Below, piece by piece: positions 8,572-15,880 of a stretch of 22,603 nucleotides of DNA. Under the pieces are notes generated by a model. That model saw only the letters and a list, made by a program, of their open reading frames with translations. It searched no databases and had not been told where the DNA came from. Every line of letters starts with the position of its first letter. Position 1 is the first letter of the stretch. Made by a program: the position numbers and the translations under genes. The DNA is from Gammaproteobacteria bacterium (GTDB lineage: Bacteria; Pseudomonadota; Gammaproteobacteria; Coxiellales; Coxiellaceae). The stretch covers positions 1-22,603 of the forward strand of contig JAJFJO010000312.1 of assembly GCA_021774015.1 (NCBI GenBank), in the 5' to 3' direction.

Positions 8572-8913
8572 ATGGACTGTTTATTTTGCAAAATCATTTC
8601 TGGTGAACTAGGCACTGATTTAGTCTACGAAGATGAGCACATTGTAGGCTTTAATGATATCGACCCTAAAGCACCTCATCATGTGCTATTTATTCCACGT
8701 CAACATATCGCTACGATTAACGACATAACAGAAGAACATAACGTGCTGATTGGTCAAATGGTGCGGGCAGCTAAGCTTTATGCACAAAATTTAGGAATCG
8801 CAGAGGCTGGTTATCGACTGTTATTTAATTGTAATGAAGGTGGTGGACAGGCCGTATTCCATATTCATTTACACTTATTAGGTGGCAGGCAAATGTTATG
8901 GCCACCAGGTTAA
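8572..8913 (+). CDS. hinT: HIT-family purine nucleoside phosphoramidase (HinT-like)
   Basis: A 113-residue protein of normal HinT length. The histidine triad reads HIHLHLLGG with catalytic His at 97, 99 and 101. The N-terminus has the CLFCKI pair of cysteines seen in many bacterial homologues, and the domain order (VYEDEHIVGFNDI, PHHVLFIPRQH) matches the family. It hydrolyses nucleoside phosphoramidates and AMP-lysine in the cytoplasm. AAGGA stands about 8 bases before the ATG. It ends 8 bases from the stop of the convergent MATE-like gene, with no strong terminator between them. Confidence 0.92.
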   Translation: MDCLFCKIISGELGTDLVYEDEHIVGFNDIDPKAPHHVLFIPRQHIATINDITEEHNVLIGQMVRAAKLYAQNLGIAEAGYRLLFNCNEGGGQAVFHIHLHLLGGRQMLWPPG

Positions 8914-8921
8914 AGGCGTTA

Positions 8922-11105
8922 TCACGCACTAAGGGATGACACGCGACCTGAAGGGGCATCTCTATCCGAAGAGGAAGGCGAACCGCTGTCGCGATCACCC
9001 CAGCTCTCGCTGCTATCAGCCCAGAAGTCTTCAGACTCACCTTGATCACCAACTGTTGAATTTTCGTCAGGTGTAGAAGCAGTTGGTTGAGCGGGGTACC
9101 CATCTATTAGAGTACCGTCAGACCTAACTATTGAGTAAAGTAATCCAGCCCCTCTGGCTGCCTGACTTCCACCCTGATGTAAAGGAATTTCATCTGCTCC
9201 CTCCACAAAGCCCCGCGCGTTTTTAACTTCATCTCTTTCCATCGCTCTGCGCTCTCTACCTATTCGTCTTGCTTCTTGTCTCTGTTGCCTTGAATTATTT
9301 TTAAACAAGTGACTAAGTACACCAGACTCATCTGGATTCGAAGGATTGTCTAGCGACCCTAGCCCCCACAAACGTTCTATTCGCCTATGATAATTTACCC
9401 TCCTAGCTGCACGACGGCGCGCCAACTCAGGGTCAGAATCAGAATCAGAATCTGTATCAAAATCAGAACGAGAACTGTTACCCGGGTCAATAGCAGGAAA
9501 TACCCCTCTGCTCACTGGAGATGAGCTAGCTGGTGAGTCTTCACTATGTATCACACTTACAAGCCTACTCACATCAGTTCTTGCCTTAAATCGTGGAAAC
9601 AACACAAGAACAGCAAAAAAGTTAGCAACCATAGCGGCAACATTAATCATAGCGATGCTTTTAAAATTTCTATAAGCTAAAAAGGCAAAAAACATCCCCG
9701 CACCTGAAAAAAAAGTTGAAATCAAGGTCGGCGTCACTTTATCATCAGTCGCCCTCAAAATTTGAACCAGACCGTATAATATCCCATTAAAAAATACACT
9801 TACTGCAGAGATAGGAATAGCAGCCCTTGAGATCGTGACAATATCTTCATTTGCAGAGTCCGTCACCACTTTCTCTAAGGTTTGTGGGAAAATCGATACA
9901 AAAACACATATTGCCGCAATAAGAATAGCAGTCATCAACAAACCAAATCTTGCTAGACGAGATGCATTAACCGCGTCTTTTCTCCCTAACGCTTCACTCA
10001 CCCGGTGTCCTGTCGTGTTATTAGATGCAATAATTAGGATAATTGTAAAAAAAGATAATTGTGCCACAAAATTTTGTGCCGCCTGCTCATTATTACCAAT
10101 CCAGCCAGCCACAACACTTAAAAATGCATCAGATGCAAACCCACTGCCTAGTTGCAGCATCATGGGAAAGCCCATTTTAGAAAGTTCTTTTGCCTGCCGC
10201 CAAATCGCCTTTTTATTTCTAATCATTCCAAATACATTAAAAAAAGAAATGTCTTCAAAATCTTTATAGCGGGCTAAAAATAAAGAAAATAAAGCACAAG
10301 TAACATAAGCTTCAATGGTAAATCCTATGGCAACCCCCTGCAGACCCAAGTTAGGCCCCCAAAAAGTCAACCACAATGACAATAAACCACCACCAAGGAA
10401 ACTGATCAGCCCAGCTACCATTGCAAAATCTGCACGTTTAAAGGCAAATATTATTTGTTCTGCTGCCATTCTCAAGAGAAGTGGGTGCATTGCAAATGCA
10501 TAAAGTACCGTATATTGCTCTGCAAGTAATGATACCTCTTCACTCTGACTAAAGATATTTTTAAAAATAGACCCAGCACTCAGCAAAATGCTCATAGGAA
10601 TAGTCGCAACTATCACAGCCCACACAAAACCCGCTTGATAAATATTTCTAATTTTTTGCTGCTGTTCTTTAATTTGAGTTTCTTCACTACGTGCATCAAC
10701 CTCCTGGAGGCTGATCAATACCCCACGTGCCTTACTTGCAAAAATACTCATCGCAAACATCGGCGCCTGAAAAATAGTCGCTAATAACTGAATCATCGTT
10801 GTCAATAAACTAGTTGCTTGCAAATATGTTGTGGCATCATACTCACCTTCAACACGCCCCGCCATAGCAGCAACTGCCAACATCATAAAACTAAAAGTAA
10901 AAGAACATGCCATCAATAATGCTGTTTTTGTCTGTGACAGCATTATGGTAAGCGCTGGAATAGGCTCAGATACTCGCAGAACAAGTGGAGAAGCCAAAGC
11001 AACAGCAATTGAATCACCAGAGGCTGGTGGCGCCCCCACCGCCCCTGGAAACAATGGTTCAGTTGACCCACTTCTCTGAAGCCGCCCACTATCAGCTCTG
11101 CTCAT
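8922..11105 (-). CDS. MATE-like multi-pass transporter with a long acidic cytoplasmic tail
   Basis: A 727-residue membrane protein. Residues about 1-55 are polar and Pro/Ser/Gly-rich; about 12 hydrophobic helices span 56-505. The segment GHRVSEALGRKDAVNASRLARFG and the later ILRATDDKVTPTLIS are typical of MATE/NorM cation-coupled exporters. Ordinary MATE proteins are about 450-480 residues; here a further 220 follow. That tail has a Ser-Asp run (DTDSDSDSDPE), an Arg-rich stretch (ELARRRAARRVNYHRRIERL), charged helices, and a last 40 residues rich in Ser, Asp and Glu. I chose ATG at 11105 over GTG at 11108 because AAGG is better spaced from it. The Ser/Glu-rich C-terminus resembles Dot/Icm-type translocation signals, but a multi-pass protein would be an unusual effector. 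Substrate unknown. Confidence 0.72.
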   Translation of the reverse strand: MSRADSGRLQRSGSTEPLFPGAVGAPPASGDSIAVALASPLVLRVSEPIPALTIMLSQTKTALLMACSFTFSFMMLAVAAMAGRVEGEYDATTYLQATSLLTTMIQLLATIFQAPMFAMSIFASKARGVLISLQEVDARSEETQIKEQQQKIRNIYQAGFVWAVIVATIPMSILLSAGSIFKNIFSQSEEVSLLAEQYTVLYAFAMHPLLLRMAAEQIIFAFKRADFAMVAGLISFLGGGLLSLWLTFWGPNLGLQGVAIGFTIEAYVTCALFSLFLARYKDFEDISFFNVFGMIRNKKAIWRQAKELSKMGFPMMLQLGSGFASDAFLSVVAGWIGNNEQAAQNFVAQLSFFTIILIIASNNTTGHRVSEALGRKDAVNASRLARFGLLMTAILIAAICVFVSIFPQTLEKVVTDSANEDIVTISRAAIPISAVSVFFNGILYGLVQILRATDDKVTPTLISTFFSGAGMFFAFLAYRNFKSIAMINVAAMVANFFAVLVLFPRFKARTDVSRLVSVIHSEDSPASSSPVSRGVFPAIDPGNSSRSDFDTDSDSDSDPELARRRAARRVNYHRRIERLWGLGSLDNPSNPDESGVLSHLFKNNSRQQRQEARRIGRERRAMERDEVKNARGFVEGADEIPLHQGGSQAARGAGLLYSIVRSDGTLIDGYPAQPTASTPDENSTVGDQGESEDFWADSSESWGDRDSGSPSSSDRDAPSGRVSSLSA
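9428..9465 (+). repeat. Short TCAGAA hexamer repeat inside the MATE-like gene
   Basis: TCAGAA recurs three times in a row and again after a short interruption, encoding the Asp-Ser run on the minus strand. Because the unit is six bases, slippage would change the length of the acidic run without shifting the frame. Confidence 0.7.
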
Positions 11106-11227
11106 CACTTCCCTTAAATTTTCAACGTCAGATACACTTATTTAGCATGACCAACCTCTAGGAAAGGCCTTCAGCAGTATTGTCATAGTTTGAAATACAG
11201 AATTTACGCACAATACAATAGGTTAGG

Positions 11228-11233
11228 ATTATA
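11228..11233 (-). promoter_or_regulatory. -10 box candidate for the MATE-like gene
   Basis: TATAAT on the minus strand, about 120 bases before the ATG at 11105, in an AT-rich stretch of the 232-base gap downstream of vgrG. There is no convincing -35. Apart from this I see nothing in 11109-11340. Confidence 0.3.
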
Positions 11234-11340
11234 TCTTATTTTTATATAAAATGCTTTATACGTAATTTTTATTGTAACACTGGGTATTCATTTGAAAAAT
11301 CGATCGCATTCCCTCCTTCAAAGAGGCTTCAATAGGCAAC

Positions 11341-13086
11341 TTAAAGCTCACAATTAAGCTTTATCTGCTCACCAGCAATGGTAATACAACCATTACGCAT
11401 CGTAATATGGCTTAAACCTACTCGAAACGTAATTTCAGTTGATGAAACCAGTTTAAATTTCCCACCAACCTGCATATATCGCCCACCTTGCTGAACCTCA
11501 CATTGCTCCAAACCAATAATCTTAATATTCGCATCCCGCCCCACCACCTGCTGCCAATCCCTTTGCGCATGCCAATAGAGCTCTTCTTGACCACTTTGAT
11601 CATTAAAGCGCAGCTCATTATAGGCTTTTTTATCAGTCCTACCGACCCCCGGAGTAGATCGCGTACGTATACCACTAAAACAAGGCTGCTTTAGTGCATT
11701 ATACGGCGGTCGATGCACAGCATCATACCCACTGCCAATCACCACGGGATAATCTAGATCACCATTTAAAAAACTCACTCCCACCTTATCCCCGACTCTA
11801 GGAGTAAATATCGCACCCCAATTTTTTCCTGCCCAGAATTGTGACACCCGCAACCAGCAAGAGTGAATGTGTGTTTGTTGATTCCAAGGGAACTGCACTT
11901 TGATGCGCGCATACCGATCCTCGTGTATTTCTTCACTATCCGGCCCAACTACTTTTGCGCATTGCACTCCATGAATTATCGGTTTGTTATGCTGGCGTTG
12001 AGGGCGAAACACGCTATCGACAGGAATGCAAGTCACTGTATTTTTATACATTGATTGAGCATCTCCAAACGTATGGTTGCTATGATGCGTATCACAACAG
12101 TAATGTTGAATATGGGTAATAACATATTCGCCTTGCACAGCCTTATTATCCTGCGCATTGAGTTGAAAACGCTCAGCAGGGCTGCAATCTTTTATCGTTC
12201 CTTCGGCGCTAATAACAATAGATTTTGCACGCTCAACTTGAGATAACTCTGTTACTTTTTTAAAACCTTGTTCGAGTGTTTGATATGCGCCGGGATATTG
12301 GTAATGTTCAAACTGGCTATTAATACCGACTTGAATACCCGTGTTGATTGCATGGCGTTGCAATAAAGACATATCAGGCGTTAAATAATGATAATCTGCT
12401 CGTGTGATTTTCTGCGGAGAAAAACCAATAGATTTATGCCATCGATAAAAATGCGCTTGCGAATGGGCTGCATTATTGGCAAGTATAGCTGTCTTTTGGT
12501 TGTTAATGTAACCTTGAACACTATCTGCCAAAATCAATGTATGACTTTTAGCATCGTGTACAAAATAATAATAAATACCCGCCTGCTCTAATAGGCGCGA
12601 GATAAAATGAAAGATGCTTTCTTCAAACTGCACACAATAATCATGCACATCGTAATCGCAAGATAATTGTGATACATCAAAGTGACTGATACTGTTCTCT
12701 TGCAATAGTTCTCGAATAATCTGTGGCGTCGATTTATTTTTAAAAATTCGGCTTCCTATATTTTGATCCAAAAACCAAAATTGCGGTTTTAATACCACTC
12801 GATAATTGTATTGCCCACCTACCAAACTTGGACATTCTGTAATCGAGCTAATCAAACCATGAAAATAACGAACACACTGACTATCTTCTACAATCGCAAA
12901 GCACATCGGCAGTGCCAAATAGTGTTGCACATCACCGAGTGGCTGATCTGTTGTAAATAACAATGTATATTCAAACGGTTTAGATAATCCTTCAGAACCA
13001 ACATATTCACACAGCCAACTCGATACTCTCCATGGCATCGAGATCCATTCTAGCTGTCGCTTGGGGGTTGTTGGCTCTAATGGCAT
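11341..13086 (-). CDS. vgrG: VgrG, type VI secretion spike protein
   Basis: A 581-residue VgrG (TssI), the trimeric needle tip of the type VI secretion system. Residues about 1-350 form the gp27-like part, including FEYTLLF, YFHGLISSI and QPFWFLDQ-like VLKPQFWFLDQ. Residues about 372-462 are the gp5 OB-fold (DRYARIKVQFPW, SCWLRVSQFWAGKNWG, PRVGDKVGVSFLNGDLDYPVVIG). The remainder is a short beta-helix ending TIAGEQIKLNCEL. No effector or PAAR domain is fused. It is shorter than many VgrGs (often 650 or more) and seems to carry just the minimal spike. AAGGA stands 7 bases before the ATG. No other type VI gene is in the window, so this is an orphan copy and its partner effector is not visible. 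Confidence 0.9.
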   Translation of the reverse strand: MPLEPTTPKRQLEWISMPWRVSSWLCEYVGSEGLSKPFEYTLLFTTDQPLGDVQHYLALPMCFAIVEDSQCVRYFHGLISSITECPSLVGGQYNYRVVLKPQFWFLDQNIGSRIFKNKSTPQIIRELLQENSISHFDVSQLSCDYDVHDYCVQFEESIFHFISRLLEQAGIYYYFVHDAKSHTLILADSVQGYINNQKTAILANNAAHSQAHFYRWHKSIGFSPQKITRADYHYLTPDMSLLQRHAINTGIQVGINSQFEHYQYPGAYQTLEQGFKKVTELSQVERAKSIVISAEGTIKDCSPAERFQLNAQDNKAVQGEYVITHIQHYCCDTHHSNHTFGDAQSMYKNTVTCIPVDSVFRPQRQHNKPIIHGVQCAKVVGPDSEEIHEDRYARIKVQFPWNQQTHIHSCWLRVSQFWAGKNWGAIFTPRVGDKVGVSFLNGDLDYPVVIGSGYDAVHRPPYNALKQPCFSGIRTRSTPGVGRTDKKAYNELRFNDQSGQEELYWHAQRDWQQVVGRDANIKIIGLEQCEVQQGGRYMQVGGKFKLVSSTEITFRVGLSHITMRNGCITIAGEQIKLNCEL

Positions 13087-13112
13087 CCATCATCCTTCAT
13101 CAGCAAAACCAT

Positions 13113-13141
13113 ATCATCGACTGCTTAAGCGATTGCGTCAA
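13113..13141 (-). promoter_or_regulatory. Probable vgrG promoter
   Basis: On the minus strand TTGACG (13136-13141) and GATGAT (13113-13118) are separated by 17 bases, ending 27 bases before the vgrG ATG. It is back-to-back with the folE promoter. Confidence 0.45.
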
Positions 13142-13168
13142 TACCGGGTTTTTTGACAGCACTCTTGC

Positions 13169-13177
13169 TGCTATACT
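13169..13177 (+). promoter_or_regulatory. Probable folE promoter (extended -10)
   Basis: TGCTATACT carries an extended -10 element, with TATACT at 13172-13177, 35 bases before the folE ATG. A TTGACA at 13153-13158 is only 13 bases upstream, too close for a normal -35, so recognition would rest on the extended -10. Confidence 0.5.
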
Positions 13178-13211
13178 GGCGCAACTTTGCAAAAAAAAAC
13201 GAGAATACATC

Positions 13212-13778
13212 ATGAGTAATGCCGTAATTTCAGACACACTAGCCAGCCATCTTACTGATATATTGCAACAATTAGGCGAAAACCCCCAGCGAGATGGCTT
13301 GCGTGATACACCTCAGCGCGCGGCAAAAGCGCTGCAGTACCTCACCAGAGGCTATCAACAAAACTTAAACGACGTTATCAATGGTGCATTATTCGAGTCT
13401 GAAATGGATGAAATGGTGATCATCAAAGATATTGAGCTGTACTCTTTATGTGAACACCATATGCTGCCCTTTATCGGCAAGTGCCATGTCGCTTATTTAC
13501 CTAACGGCAAAGTATTAGGGCTGTCTAAGATTGCCCGCATCGTCGATATGTTTGCCCAACGCCTGCAGATCCAAGAAAACCTCACCAAGCAAATTGCTGA
13601 ATGTATATTAGACGTCACTGAAGCTAAAGGTGTCGGGGTGATCATTGAAGCAGAACATTTATGCATGAAAATGCGCGGTGTAGAAAAACAAAATTCGCAA
13701 ATGACCACGTCGATGATGCTGGGGTTGTTTCGCGATAATGAACGCACTCGTTCAGAATTTTTGAGTTTGGTTCGGTAA
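13212..13778 (+). CDS. folE: GTP cyclohydrolase I
   Basis: A 188-residue FolE, which converts GTP to 7,8-dihydroneopterin triphosphate as the first step of folate synthesis. The zinc ligands are visible as Cys80 and His83 in SLCEHHMLPF and Cys151 in EHLCMKMRGVEKQ, with VGVIIEAEHLC and the C-terminal FRDNERTRSEFLSLVR helix intact. The normal length and family start fit ATG 13212; the frame stays open upstream to 13032 but that part overlaps vgrG and is not FolE-like. Codons from 164 to the stop lie in an 84-base segment that is repeated at 15621-15704, beyond ATPase A. The protein here ends in Arg and the spare copy in Gln, a single-base difference. Confidence 0.95.
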   Translation: MSNAVISDTLASHLTDILQQLGENPQRDGLRDTPQRAAKALQYLTRGYQQNLNDVINGALFESEMDEMVIIKDIELYSLCEHHMLPFIGKCHVAYLPNGKVLGLSKIARIVDMFAQRLQIQENLTKQIAECILDVTEAKGVGVIIEAEHLCMKMRGVEKQNSQMTTSMMLGLFRDNERTRSEFLSLVR

Positions 13779-13784
13779 ATTTTG
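13701..13784 (+). repeat. 84-bp direct repeat, copy 1 (3' end of intact folE)
   Basis: This segment runs from Met164 of folE to six bases past the stop. It matches 15621-15704 at all but one base (G at 13774, A at 15694), exactly 1,920 bases away. Similarity stops sharply on the left at 13701 and on the right after 13784. Confidence 0.97.
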
Positions 13785-13811
13785 AGTTTTTGAATTGCAG
13801 CAGATTACTTT

Positions 13812-13889
13812 CGTTTGTCGAGGACCAGACAGTAAAACAACTTTGTGAGGTAAGTCTTCTAGCATGTGTGTTTCTAAGTATCTTTTCAT
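13812..13889 (-). pseudogene. 5' stub of a fourth AAA_14-type ATPase gene (D)
   Basis: On the minus strand an ATG at 13889 begins a reading frame whose first 26 residues, MKRYLETHMLEDL...VVLLSGPRQT, are the usual start of an AAA_14/DUF4143 ATPase, up to the first half of the Walker A loop. The frame then continues as KVICCNSKTQ and stops at 13752, with no GKT/S and no remaining domains. Homology ends about 30 bases from the folE repeat copy 1. I infer an older ATPase gene at the same site whose body has been deleted. The upstream 105 bases, before the end of ATPase A, contain the inverted repeat GGAAT-AG-ATTCC (13933-13944). Confidence 0.6.
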
Positions 13890-13994
13890 TTGTCTATTAT
13901 GGCATGCATTCCCGTATGGTAAAGACCAATCAGGAATAGATTCCGCCACTGCCGCAGAAATAGGGTCTATCAAAGCGTTTATGCTTTGTGCTAC

Positions 13995-15449
13995 TCACCG
14001 AAACAAGTCAGCCAAGGTCACCTCTGACGTAACTAAATCCTCACTCCAAATATTTTTCTTCAAGCCTATCGTAGTCACCATCGCAAAAAACAACTCTTTT
14101 TTAGTTTTTGTTTTAGTTTCAAAAACCCTCATCTTGCTTACCAACTGTTTAGCATAAGACTTATCGATGATGAATTGTTTAGAGCTATATTTTATTTCAC
14201 ATAGCGTGACAGCACCATCATCTCGATCAAATAGTAAATCTATTTGGGCACCCTGCTCCTTTGAGCCCTTTGCTGGCACATAACGCCAACCACTAATAGC
14301 ACAACCTATATTGCTCAAACCTAACGCTTGACGTATTGTTTCCACGTGCTTTAAGCATACCCCTTCAAATGCATAGCCAGACCAACTATTCCAAGCAGGC
14401 ATGCCTACTTTATTGTGCCAATAAGATTGTGTGATTGGGTATCCCGTCTTTCCTTGAGGCTCAATCCAGCGTAAATAAAATAAACTATATTCATCCGATA
14501 CTCTTAAATACGTATCTCTACTTTTCTTACCATAGGGAATATAAGACTGTATAAAGCCTGCAGCTTCTAACTCATAAAGTCTATCACTGACACCCCCACC
14601 TGAAGACACACCTAAACTCTGGATGATTTCATTTCGAGACATACCGTTATTTTTAGAGGCGATAAACCTAATCAATTTCATGCATGCTTCTGCAGAATCA
14701 AATAAAGCAGAAAACAAGCGTTCAAACTCTTCTCGCAGAAGCCCATTTTCAGAAAAACATATGGATTCTATATTCTGCACTAAAGATTTTGACTTCTGAT
14801 ATTGTTCTAAATAATAAGGAACTCCGCCCATGACCAAGTACAAATCCAAAATTTGTTTTTCGCTCAGTTTAATGCCGTTACTCAATAAAAATTGCTTTGT
14901 TTGTCCCAAGTTAAATGGTTTCAATAACAAACTCTTTGTTAGGCGATTATGCAGTCCTCCTTTTGCATTAATAATTTTAGTAAGCATCCACGAAGCAGCC
15001 GACCCACAAACAAACAGCTTAACATTTGATAATAAACTCCAGCGACTATTCCAGTAATAATCTAAAGCTTGCAGCATTCCCGATCGCTTTGTTGCCAACC
15101 AAGGAAGCTCATCAAAAAAAATAACAACTTTTTTCGACTTAGGGAGCTTTTCAACTTCTAGAGTAAGTAACTCAAGCGCATCAAGCCAGTTACTTGGAGC
15201 CTGAAGCGGTAAATTATTAAAAAAGCACTTACTCAACGCACGAGTAAAAATAGCGAGCTGATCACTCAGACTTCCATCTTTAACTCCAACAGCCTCAAAA
15301 TATACCACCTTCCGATTAAATGTTTGCCTAACAAGATGTGTTTTCCCAACGCGTCTTCTGCCATAAATAGCCATAAATTCTGGCTTTTTAGATTGCAGCA
15401 CCCTACCCAGCAATGCTTGCTCATCTTTACGACCTACAACGGGGCTCAC
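13995..15449 (-). CDS. ATPase A: archaeal-type ATPase with DUF234 nuclease-like C-terminus
   Basis: A 484-residue P-loop ATPase of the ATPase_2/DUF234 type. Walker A is at 30-38 (GRRRVGKTH), Walker B at 108-114 (VVIFFDE), and a sensor-like FVCGSAASW near 146-154. A winged helix lies at about 265-305 (MSRNEIIQSLGV...RLYELEAAGFI). The C-terminal part has a PD-(D/E)XK-like set: Glu362, Asp404 in QIDLLF, and Glu418/Lys420 in LCEIKYS. The function of these proteins is unknown; they recur in prokaryotic genomes, often as lone genes. The start is GTG at 15449, with AGGAGAG 7 bases before it. It is transcribed toward folE, tail to tail, and its promoter lies in the 53-base palindromic repeats. The flanking folE duplication indicates recent insertion. 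Confidence 0.85.
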   Translation of the reverse strand: MSPVVGRKDEQALLGRVLQSKKPEFMAIYGRRRVGKTHLVRQTFNRKVVYFEAVGVKDGSLSDQLAIFTRALSKCFFNNLPLQAPSNWLDALELLTLEVEKLPKSKKVVIFFDELPWLATKRSGMLQALDYYWNSRWSLLSNVKLFVCGSAASWMLTKIINAKGGLHNRLTKSLLLKPFNLGQTKQFLLSNGIKLSEKQILDLYLVMGGVPYYLEQYQKSKSLVQNIESICFSENGLLREEFERLFSALFDSAEACMKLIRFIASKNNGMSRNEIIQSLGVSSGGGVSDRLYELEAAGFIQSYIPYGKKSRDTYLRVSDEYSLFYLRWIEPQGKTGYPITQSYWHNKVGMPAWNSWSGYAFEGVCLKHVETIRQALGLSNIGCAISGWRYVPAKGSKEQGAQIDLLFDRDDGAVTLCEIKYSSKQFIIDKSYAKQLVSKMRVFETKTKTKKELFFAMVTTIGLKKNIWSEDLVTSEVTLADLFR

Positions 15450-15484
15450 AGCAATACTCTCCTAGTTATGGCGGAATATAAACA

Positions 15485-15513
15485 ACTATAATCCGCCATA
15501 ACCTTAAAGTCAA
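15485..15513 (-). promoter_or_regulatory. Promoter of ATPase A inside repeat unit 1
   Basis: On the minus strand TTGACT (15508-15513, in the spacer) and TATAGT (15485-15490, in the palindrome centre) are exactly 17 bases apart. One arm fills most of the spacer, so a protein bound to the palindrome would cover the -10. The GTG at 15449 and its AGGAGAG site follow. Confidence 0.7.
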
Positions 15514-15537
15514 ATCACTTGTGGCGGAATATAAAAA

Positions 15538-15566
15538 CTTATAACCCGCCACAACCCAAAAGTTAA
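15538..15566 (-). promoter_or_regulatory. Second, equivalent promoter in repeat unit 2
   Basis: TTAACT (15561-15566) and TATAAG (15538-15543) on the minus strand are again 17 bases apart, in the same place within the 53-base unit. Unit 3 keeps a TATAAT (15591-15596) but has no -35, because the repeat breaks off there. Confidence 0.5.
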
Positions 15567-15620
15567 ATCACTTATGGCGGAATATAAATAATTATAATCC
15601 GCCATATCCGTCTAACAGCT

Positions 15621-15704
15621 ATGACCACGTCGATGATGCTGGGGTTGTTTCGCGATAATGAACGCACTCGTTCAGAATTTTTGAGTTTGGTTCAGTAAAT
15701 TTTG
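15621..15704 (+). pseudogene. Spare 3' tail of folE (84-bp direct repeat, copy 2)
   Basis: It encodes the last 25 codons of FolE from MTTSMMLG to SLVQ and the stop, without the rest of the gene. The match to copy 1 begins abruptly at 15621, next to the repeats of ATPase A. What follows (from 15705) is different from what follows copy 1 and is probably the original chromosomal sequence after folE. Confidence 0.93.
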
Positions 15705-15745
15705 GGCTTGCCCAATACGCCAAGTATGATCAAAATATACCCATC

Positions 15746-15773
15746 TTGATTAGCAGCTGTCGTCTGATATACT
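15746..15773 (+). promoter_or_regulatory. Promoter of the tRNA-Leu gene
   Basis: TTGATT (15746-15751) and TATACT (15768-15773) lie 16 bases apart; TG at 15765-15766 makes the -10 extended. The tRNA starts 13 bases after the -10, so the leader is only a few bases. Confidence 0.65.
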
Positions 15774-15786
15774 AGCTATCACCTTA

Positions 15787-15870
15787 GCCGAGGTGGCGGA
15801 ATTGGTAGACGCGCCGGATTCAAAATCCGGTGGTGGTAACATCATGAGGGTTCGAGCCCCTCCCTCGGTA
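15787..15870 (+). tRNA. tRNA-Leu (anticodon CAA), no encoded CCA
   Basis: An 84-base class II tRNA. The acceptor 5' strand GCCGAGG pairs with CCTCGGT, the D arm reads GCGGAATTGGTAGACGC, and the anticodon stem CCGGA/TCCGG encloses TTCAAAA, giving anticodon CAA. A long variable arm follows, then the T arm GAGGG-TTCGAGC-CCCTC. Two oddities stand at the 3' end: the first pair is G1-U72 where G-C is expected, and the discriminator A is followed by TTTT instead of CCA. ATPase B ends 10 bases further on, tail to tail. An insertion at this point could have replaced the original last base and CCA; the tRNA can still work if CCA is added enzymatically. Confidence 0.93.
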
Positions 15871-15880
15871 TTTTAATCGC

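Larger units (their letters stand above)
15466..15607. repeat. 53-bp tandem repeat of palindromes upstream of ATPase A
   Basis: Three 36-base palindromes start at 15466, 15519 and 15572, exactly 53 bases apart, with two similar 17-base spacers ending in AAATCAC. Each has 15-base arms (consensus left arm TTATGGCGGAATATA) around a 6-base centre, with one to three mismatches. The pattern stops 13 bases before the duplicated folE tail. Confidence 0.95.

Noticed and set aside
13032..13211. Upstream extension of folE by 60 residues
   Set aside because: It overlaps the vgrG start on the other strand, holds both promoters, and the family start fits ATG 13212.
13890..13973. N-terminal extension of the ATPase D frame (MIDPISAAVAES...)
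   Set aside because: The family start is the Met at 13889. The extension has no matching domain and no ribosome-binding site, and may be chance or debris.
13864..14157. Plus-strand open frame of 97 codons
   Set aside because: It overlaps the 3' end of ATPase A and stub D in the opposite direction, has no ribosome-binding site, and resembles nothing.
15466..15607. Regular repeats and spacers resembling a small CRISPR array
   Set aside because: The units are full palindromes, the 17-base spacers are nearly identical to each other, and the units contain promoters for the adjacent gene. No cas gene is present.
15705..15725. TTGGGC/GCCCAA hairpin after the spare folE tail as the native folE terminator
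   Set aside because: The loop would be only two bases and no T-tract follows.
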